A model generated the notes under the pieces. The model was not told where the DNA came from. It searched no databases and saw only the letters and a program-made list of their open reading frames with translations. Made by a program: the position numbers and the translations under genes. 64,000 nucleotides of DNA from Liolophura sinensis (Eukaryota; Mollusca; Polyplacophora; Chitonida; Chitonidae): assembly GCF_032854445.1 (NCBI RefSeq), contig NW_027017978.1, positions 110,087 through 174,086 on the forward strand. The letters are read 5' to 3'. Of the stretch, positions 56,801-64,000 are shown piece after piece (within the stretch, counting starts at the first letter, position 1; each line of letters opens with the position of its first letter).

Positions 56801-59800
56801 TCACAGGTCACCTGTGGATTGCTCTATTTTTATGGAAGTGGTTCTGTTCTTAAACACTACACGGACAGTACGAGTTCACTTATGATATGGACCTAAATTT
56901 TGACTTTGCCCAAGTGTCACATTCTGTTTTGAGAGTGCTGCTGTTGTTTAGAAGGAAGGATAATATCCTGCTGGAAAAGTGTGAGATTCAACACCAAAAT
57001 TAATATTTGTAACATTTATTTGCCTTAAAAAATGCATGTTTTTGGGCAGAATTTTAGATTATTTACTGAACATGAAAGACCAGTGCATTATATCTGCAGA
57101 TTTCACACAGATTGTCGACTTTTATAAATTTTATCAGTGATTGAGGATATGGTGGACATGTAAATCCATTACAGCAGAAGTTCTCTGTTGTGCCAACTGG
57201 CAGTGTATGTTCAAAATATGTATTACTGTTTATTATATGTGCTGATTTCAGATCCAAAAAGGAAACTACTTCTATGCCTTTGGTGATTTTGGGGGAGTGA
57301 TTGTTGCTGTATCACAGTTTAGTTTAACAAACGAAATTTTGTGAGTATCACAATATGTGTGTGTGCACAATGTTGTCATATGTAATCCATGAGAAAGCTG
57401 CTCTCTCTGTTTATCTGCCAATAGGGGAAAGTCGTATTATTAGATTATATCATACTTGGTTAGACTGTTTATGATAATTGGAACAGTGTGTAGAATTCAT
57501 TGCTGCTGTAGACATGTGCACTAAACATAGTACAAGCTGTGTGTCTGGTTTAGTGGCACCAGCAGAAAAGACATGCACAACATGGTTGTTCCAAATGGAC
57601 ATGGTGCATTTGGAGGTTGTATTGTGTACACAGTTTATTTACTTTTTTACATGGACAGATGTACATGTTTGGCATTTCTGTGTGTTCCACATCATGAGAA
57701 TACATCATGCAGTTAAAAAATCTTCAATTCTTACATGTCCAAGAGGGAAATGTGTCCAGCTAAGGTACATGAATTTTGAGACAGAGTGAGCAATGTGTTA
57801 GTGTGAGCCAGCAGTTAAATGGCTGTGTTGAACTCTTGTTTGAGTTGAACATGATCACCACATGTACATGGAGTTGTCAAAGCATGGGCATGTTGAACTT
57901 TTCTAGGATTAACAAACTTGTGTTAACGGGTGGATTTTAGGAGATTTTAGAGCAGTTTTGACTCTTACTTTTGTTATTATATTGTTTTAAAATAATGTTT
58001 ACATGTCAAAGGGCAGCATTTTGTGAATTACCCACCTCTGGTACTTTGTTGTTGTCTGCAGGATTTCAGTTTCTTTCTGAAGACATTCTTTCTATCTTTA
58101 TCTCTAGGTACTCCAAGGACATCGGTGAGACATGGCATACATACCAGTTTGCCCCACATAAGATCCGTGTGTATGGCCTGTTGACAGAACCAGGGGAGAA
58201 GACAACAGTTTTCTCAATATTTGGTTCACATACTGGTGCTCACAACTGGTTGATTCTACAGGTGAATGTATCCAGTATATTTGGTGAGTGCTTTACTGCA
58301 CGCTCGAAGTTACAGAAATTACATGAATGAAGGAATGATTATGGCTTAACATTGATTGATTGTTTTGTATTATTCTGTTATATTCCCACACCTGTCATAT
58401 ATTGCAGCATCATATGGGGTAGCACACGTTTCACATCTTCCTTCCCGTCATATCCTTCAGAAACATGCAGTTAGAATTATTACCCCATCCTGTCCACCAG
58501 AACATATAGCGCCCATATTTAAAAATTTCAAACTACTAACGTTGTTCAAGATAAATATTCACCACGTCCTGCTTTCAGTGCGTAAGCACTCGCATCATTC
58601 ATTTTTACTGCCAATTCATTTACGAAACTTCTTTGTCATGCTATGTGATGATACAATACTAGAAATTGCAGTACAAATCTTTATTATCCTTTCTACTCAT
58701 TTATCTTTTTATTATGCCAGAATTAAAGGTCCCCGTGTGTGGAATATTGTTCCTCCTACAATCAAAACTAGAAAATCTAATTCTTTGTTTAAGAGCAAAA
58801 TTAAAGATTTTCTAATTCAGTAAAAAATATATACCATTAATTTGTAAGTGGTATGTTAATATTTGTATTATTGTGCAACTTTACAACATTTTGTTATTTT
58901 TCATGTGGCCATTAAACCCCATATTTAACTAGCGACAGCATGTGGGTGCGTTTAGTTTCACCTTGTTATTTCTATATACTAGAAATGTCAATTGTGATGT
59001 CAATTTTCTGTACTGATCATTTCAATAAATAATTTTAAAAATCTATTAATCAGTGGGATTAAGAAAGCCTGTATGGGTTTTATTCCCGCCAACTATTTGA
59101 TTACATCTTATGTTATACATTGAATTTGTACATATATTTAAATATACAGAAGGCATTTAAATCATATTAGGTATATATTTTGGTGAAATTAATGAAATGA
59201 AAAAAACGAAAAGTCTTCAACTTTTTTGGAAACTTGCTGTACAATAGTCTGTAACACAGTTTCTTGAAGTAAAATGAGGATAATTTTATTACCAGACATC
59301 CAGGTTAATGTTCCCACAGGGTGATTTTCTATTGTATGAAGTTGTAATTGGTTTGGCATCGCTGTTTCAGCTACAAAGTGTAACCCAGATGATGATTACA
59401 AGGAGTGGTCACTGTCAGACGACCAACACTTCAGTGGCTGTTTGCTGGGCAGAAAGACTGTGTTTAAGCGCCGCACGCCTCATGCCAACTGCTACAGTGG
59501 CCCTGACTTTCAGCAGGTGACAGAAACGAGAAATTGTTCTTGCACCAGGCAAGACTATGAGTGGTGAGCAACTTGTTTCTTACATGTTTATAATGATGAA
59601 AACACATGTTCATATGCAATTAATGACTCCCATGTGCTTTGCACTAGCAGGAGTTAGTTCTTTGAAAAAGAGTGGTACTTTAATCTGGTCGTCCTTGTTT
59701 ACCTTTAAAGGTGTTTAGCTTTCTTCTTCATAACCAAATTCAATCTGTCCTAATTACATTTATGACAATTGCATTTTTCCATTTGGTTGTTATCTCTAAT

Positions 59801-62332
59801 CTTTGTTATGCACAGTGACCTTGGTTTTATGGAGGAGAGCCCATTGTACACGAGTACTGGTTGTGTGCCTGACCCAGATGCAAACCTGACGACTATCCAT
59901 GAACAACCAGCTAACTGCCCGCCAGGCACCTTCTACCGATATACTAAAGGGTGAGTCAAGGGAGATAACTGTAAGGGAACAAGCTGATTACTGGAGGGCT
60001 AACACTTTTCCTGCAATGACGAGACTGGGCTGTGCTACAGAGCTCTACCCGAGGGGTCGCTGTTTCAAGCTGGACAAAGTCAGCAGGGAGAAGAAGGCCA
60101 AAGACAGGCTTACTTGTACTGGTCTGTGATAACATGACAGGCAAAGATAAGCAACAACTCCTTGCTGTTGGAAATTAAAGTATCCCTGGTGTTTTCACTG
60201 TTTGAGAAAGCTGCCCATACAGCATGACAGCAACAAAAACGCATGAAGGCCGTCTTTTTAACACACTGGTTCATTGAGATGGACAAGAAGATCATTTGGC
60301 AATAAAAATAGAAACTAATGCAGCGAGTTTTAGGTGGTCAGTTGACACTGAAGATGACAGTGAACCCATATGTGACAACAAGTGAGATATACCCTCTCCA
60401 CCAACCTCAGTTGAAGCCCTGAAACCCGTTTCCTACATTTGACGGTGCCTTGACTTTAAGGACTTTGATGAGGTGGAAAAATATGCTTTAGCAGGATTCT
60501 TGTATGATTCAGACTTTTTTCATCACATGTGAAATTACAATTCGGGACAATGCTACACAGTGTTCAACATTCAAATACATATATTGTTAAGCTATGTTGA
60601 TTAGGTGCAGAAAGAGTTGCATGTAGCATGAATGCAAAATGAAACACCAACGTTAGGATTGTAATGGTGTTGTTCACTTCTCCAGTTCTGTTGTGTCGAC
60701 CAAGTGACACAACTCCATACATATATTAGTAAATTTGAATACATCTTTGAATTGCATATTTTCTTGTATTTACAATATGCAATAGTGTCCTATTGTATCT
60801 GACAGACATTTACTTCTTGATATGTCAAGCATGGTTTATAAATATCATACAAATCACACAACAGGCTGATAGTAAGTGTTTTCAAGTTAACTAAACAAAA
60901 CTTTTCCTTTTTTTTTGAAAAGTGTTTAGATTCAGACATGTTTCGAAGGTTTGTGCAATCATGGTACTGTTTATATTAAATTTGGTGACTTTTTCTTAAG
61001 TTATTATTTCTTCACCGGCGTTTTCTTGGATAAGCATAATGATTGTTTGAACTTGTTTCTCATCTCTGTATATACTATTCAGGAAAATGTTAGCTCATGA
61101 TCATGATGACCCTGTTTCCTTTATCTTGTCAGGTATCGTCGGGTAGCTGGGGATACATGCCATGGAGGACAGGAGTACCGATATGAGGCCCTAATGTACT
61201 CCTGTCCGGTTGAAGGTAATCTGTTAACTCCATTGTCTTAGGTTAATAACATACACATGTGTCTCCTGGGCTTTCAGACGTGTTTTCATTCTTTGTGTTT
61301 TTGTGTTAAGCATGTGTTTTAAGCATGATTTTGACTGGTCTTCAAGCATAATTATTTATTTATGGCTTTGGTAATTTAGCAAAATAAACTGAAATGAATG
61401 CCCCCTTCAGATTGTGCTGAAAGGATTTACATCAGATGGTATAGATGTTTTTCTGTCCTTATGCATGGTATGATTGCTATAGAAGTCAAACTGTTTGACA
61501 TTTAAATTTCGTATGATTGCTATAGAAGTCAAACTGTTTGACATTTAAATTTCGTATGATTGCTATAGAAGTCAAACTGTTTGACATTTAAATTTCGTAT
61601 GATTGCTATAGAAGTCAAACTGTTTGACATTTAAATTTTGTATGATTGCTATAGAAGTCAAACTGTTTGACATTTAAATTTCGTATGATTGCTATAGAAG
61701 TCAAACTGTTTGACTTTTAAATTTCGTATGATTGCTATAGAAGTCAAACTGTTTGACATTTAAATTTCGTATGATTGCTATAGAAGTCAAACTGTTTGAC
61801 ATTTAAATTTCGTATGATTGCTATAGAAGTCAAACTGTTTGACATTTAAATTTCGTATTTAAATTTGATATACAATTAAGGTTCATTTTGTGATGAGTTA
61901 CTTAAGATAATAAACAGGGGCTGATAAAATAAGATTTGGTTCCTTGGTAGCCAATCAGGAAAGGCCAGATATCTGAGCATCTTGTTCTTATTCAGCATAC
62001 ACAAAAGCAAAGGACATGAAAGAGTCTGATGCTTGACAATCTAGGTAATTTGTTCTGAAATGTCTGGTTGCATTTTTGCTCTTGTTGTGGTTTTCAGAAA
62101 AGTCAGAGTTCCTGCTGTACAGTAATCGTCACCAGATCCACCGTGTGGAACTTGGTGGTGAGATGAGAGACACTGTGCTGGTGGAGCGTTTCCTGCAGAA
62201 TGCCGTGGCGTTGGACTTTGACTATAAGGAAAAACTGTCTCTTCTGGGCAGACATCTCTATGGACGTTATCAAAGTGAGATGATGGCTATCATCGTTAAT
62301 GATGACAAAAGATAATTTGCTACACCTCAATG

Positions 62333-62372
<40 letters not shown>

Positions 62373-64000
62373 GATAGAATGGAATTTGCCTTTAGCTGGC
62401 TGGTTATTACTAAGGCATTGTATTGTTAAAAAGACATAGTGAGCGAAAAAATTTGGAGGAGAAAAAGGCATTGAGCTTTCATTGTACCTTTAAAATCAGT
62501 AAAACGTGTGTAAACAGACCACAGCCAGTATTGCAAAAAAAAATGTTGAATTTGACTAGATGTCGGTTTGTTGAGGGTTCCATGTGCAATGACGACAGTA
62601 GTCACTTCTAGGTACAGGTTGTACCGAAGAACCAGATGAAGTGAATTAAGTTTCATTTGTCTTTTATTGTGTAGGGGGACTACATATAAAAACCAAAGCG
62701 GTGTGAATGCAAGCAATTAAACATATTTGCACCTGCATAAAAGGCATTTCAGAGGCATTGTTTGTCAAATGAGGACTTTTTTTTCATACTCAGCATGGTA
62801 AAACTTCTTCCAACTAAGGATGTCACTGGCAGTAAATGGTCAAACATTGAACTTCTCAGAAATGTTCATGTTGGCATTTTCACTGTAGTAAAAAGCAAAC
62901 CAGATTATCCTGACCCTTATCATTTAACTCTTGATTCTTTTAAAACAGAGTCTATAGAATTGGAATAGCTTTTCAAAGCCACTCCTGAGCTTACAACTAG
63001 TGCTGTTATTGATTGGTTTTCTGTTCTGTGCTGTTCCAGCGCGTCTGCCTGAGGAATGAGACCCAGCTGACAACTATTGTACAAAACCATCTGGACACTG
63101 TTGAGGGCCTGGCCTATGATTGGATGGGAGGCAATCTGTACTGGGTGGATGCAGCACTGAAGAAGATTGAAGTGGCAAGGAAGGATGGCAGGTTCCGCCT
63201 AGTTCTCATAAATGGAACGCAATATTTGGATAAGCCACGGGCCATTGCCCTTGATCCTCAGAACGGGTAAGAGACATGTGGAAGCATGTATGTGGTTTAT
63301 ATGACCTTAGTGGTGAGAATGAATAAATTGATGATTTTTCTTAGGATTCACTTTGTTTCACAAGAAAGTTTATGATCAACATTACTATAACACTCCTACT
63401 TGAAATAATAGTGTTTTTTTTCTCGTCCTCTAGTTCTAAGTGTTGAGTACCATATCGCCAAAGATTAATGCCTCATCCGATTACCATCATTTATAAATGT
63501 CGCAGAGTTTACATGCTAAATTAACATTTTAAGCAGGAGACCATATTTTCCTCAAATGATCTGGATTTATACTTAAGGTTGCAGAGCATAGTTCAACACA
63601 AAGTTGTAAAATTTCATGTTTTCTTCAATTTATCTTTGTTGATAAAGGTTGCATCATGAAGTCATTACAAATCATCCTTATCAGGAAACCCAAGTACTTG
63701 TACACATATATACATGTACAAGGGAAATGACTGTGGAGGCCAGGAAGGTTTCATATATGGGTAGTAAGGATTTGGAAAATAAAGACTTTGTTCATTAGAA
63801 ATTATATGCAACCTGGGATTCTGACAGCCAGGCATGTATAGAGCTGATTTTCACAGTTAAACAACCTCTTAGTTTATGTAGTAGTATGGTGTATTTATTT
63901 TCTATCTAAATTATCCTTGTGGCTATCATTGTATTTTCTCTGATAGATACATGTACTGGACAGACTGGTCAACGACTAACCCTCGTATCATGAAAGCCTC
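44853..64000 (+). CDS. SORL1: Sortilin-related receptor SORL1/SorLA, N-terminal part
   Basis: Seventeen exons: 44853-45179, 49059-49271, 49636-49797, 50181-50248, 51954-52125, 52400-52498, 52819-52988, 53586-53784, 56552-56737, 57252-57340, 58108-58283, 59371-59563, 59816-59950, 61133-61215, 62098-62274, 63040-63266 and 63947 to the window end. They give about 910 residues of a protein of roughly 2,200. Exon 1 has a signal peptide (VVAFFVVVLSLSTL) and a propeptide ending in a furin site, RVKR. Exons 2-14 form the VPS10 domain and 10CC module, with Asp-box motifs (SQDYGHTF, SHDFGANW, TFDKGGLW, SRDAGLRW, SKDIGETW) and conserved YVADASEDQVFVCV and KTVFKRRTPHA. Exons 15-17 begin the LDLR class B propeller (NLYWVDAALKKIEVA, YMYWTDW). 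SorLA sorts cargo between Golgi, endosome and cell surface. An in-frame ATG at 44814 is an alternative start. Exon 15 carries one extra base, at the A run 62230-62234. Confidence 0.95.
45180..49058 (+). other. SORL1 intron 1
   Basis: A 3.9 kb intron between the leader/propeptide exon and the first VPS10 exon. It is AT-rich, with many TACATGTA-type words (for example 47285-47310 and 47860-47890) and no recognised repeat family or nested gene. Confidence 0.8.
50025..50200. repeat. Degenerate ~20-bp tandem repeat ahead of SORL1 exon 4
   Basis: About eight loose copies of TATATCTCATGATTTYAGTT-like sequence run up to the acceptor at 50180. The repeat contains TTTCAG and TTTTAG, so several decoy acceptor sites precede the real one (TTAATTTCAG). 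The exon itself starts with LYISHDFG, encoded partly by the same TATATATCTCATGATTTTGG word. Confidence 0.8.
51708..51830. repeat. ~22-bp tandem repeat, about five copies
   Basis: Loose copies of CACTTGAACACCTGGTACAT plus GT lie in the SORL1 intron before exon 5. Copies vary in length (20-24 bp). Confidence 0.75.
53785..56551 (+). other. SORL1 intron 8
   Basis: A 2.8 kb intron with a weak donor (GTTCGT). No repeat family or nested gene is recognised. The flanking exons join directly in homology to the vertebrate protein (NCDQ|SKQCSLHL), so no exon seems to be missing here. Confidence 0.75.
58334..58930 (+). mobile_element. 3' end of a non-LTR retrotransposon (CR1/L2-like) in a SORL1 intron
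   Basis: A 155-codon open frame (58356-58823) matches the C-terminal end of LINE reverse-transcriptase proteins: LYYSVIFPHLSYIAASYGVA, LQKHAVRIIT, APIFKNFKLL, then KGPRVWNIVPPTIK and SLFKSKIKDFLIQ before the stop. The catalytic part is absent, so this is a 5'-truncated copy, as usual for LINEs. A short 3' UTR ends near GCCATTAAACCCCATATTTA. Its open frame suggests a fairly young insertion. It sits in the intron after exon 11, same strand as SORL1. Confidence 0.85.
61468..61858. repeat. 43-bp minisatellite, nine near-identical copies
   Basis: Units start at 61471, 61514, 61557, 61600, 61643, 61686, 61729, 61772 and 61815: TGATTGCTATAGAAGTCAAA, CTGTTTGACATTTAAATTTC and GTA. Only two single-base variants are seen among all copies. 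Each unit contains the palindrome GTCAAACTGTTTGAC and an ATTTAAAT core. It lies in the SORL1 intron before exon 15. Confidence 0.96.
62337..62369. repeat. (TA)n microsatellite
   Basis: About 16 uninterrupted TA units, 60 bp past the SORL1 exon 15 donor. Confidence 0.95.

Noticed and set aside
58256-58267. Donor CAG|GTGAAT at the end of SORL1 exon 11
   Set aside because: The protein continues VNVSSIF, and only the donor at 58283 (GTGAGT) gives the phase needed by exon 12.
59511-59516. Donor CAG|GTGACA at the end of the open frame near 59520 in SORL1 exon 12
   Set aside because: Reading on gives VTETRNCSCTRQDYE, which matches the vertebrate NCSCTREDYE block, so the exon continues to 59563.

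Overview
This is nuclear DNA of an animal, AT-rich, with short exons split by GT-AG introns of 0.2 to 5.5 kb. The repeats (tRNA-derived SINEs whose conserved core reads like the elements common in mollusc genomes, foldback MITEs, a CR1/L2-like LINE fragment and many minisatellites) point to a mollusc or another lophotrochozoan. That placement is inference. No bacterial, phage, CRISPR or viral system is visible.

Five protein-coding genes can be read. (1) 10430-16334 (+) is the 3' end of a PHLDB/LL5 gene: coiled coil plus C-terminal PH domain. A further exon at 8191-8364 fits by reading phase. (2) 22351-26937 (+) is a complete seven-exon RSPH1, the MORN-repeat radial spoke head protein of motile cilia, with an RFX-type X-box, a CCAAT motif and a TATA box upstream. 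(3) 29210-30679 (-) is a complete three-exon mitochondrial ribosomal protein mL41 (MRPL41). (4) 34624-41892 (-) is a complete two-exon sulfite oxidase (SUOX): a distant leader exon and one large exon for the cytochrome b5 and molybdopterin domains, separated by a 5.5 kb intron holding a 2.1 kb minisatellite. (5) 44853-64000 (+) is the first 17 exons of SORL1 (signal peptide, furin site, VPS10 domain, 10CC module, start of the YWTD propeller). It runs off the right edge and carries a one-base frameshift in exon 15.

Layout: PHLDB and RSPH1 are tandem on +. RSPH1 and mL41 converge. mL41 and SUOX are tandem on -. SUOX and SORL1 diverge across about 3 kb. The genes do not form a pathway; mL41 and SUOX are both mitochondrial, but adjacency in an animal genome is weak evidence of a link.

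The rest is intron and intergenic DNA with minisatellites (27, 33, 34, 35, 37, 43, 45, 66 and 90 bp units), at least seven copies of one SINE family, two of a second, one 587-bp foldback element and four shorter MITE-like elements. The first 8 kb contain no gene I can identify. I found no convincing novel multi-gene system. The points most worth a check are the SORL1 exon 15 frameshift, the X-box in front of RSPH1, the long in-frame minisatellite inside the SUOX intron, and the apparent sharing of a 3' tail between two SINE families and a LINE.
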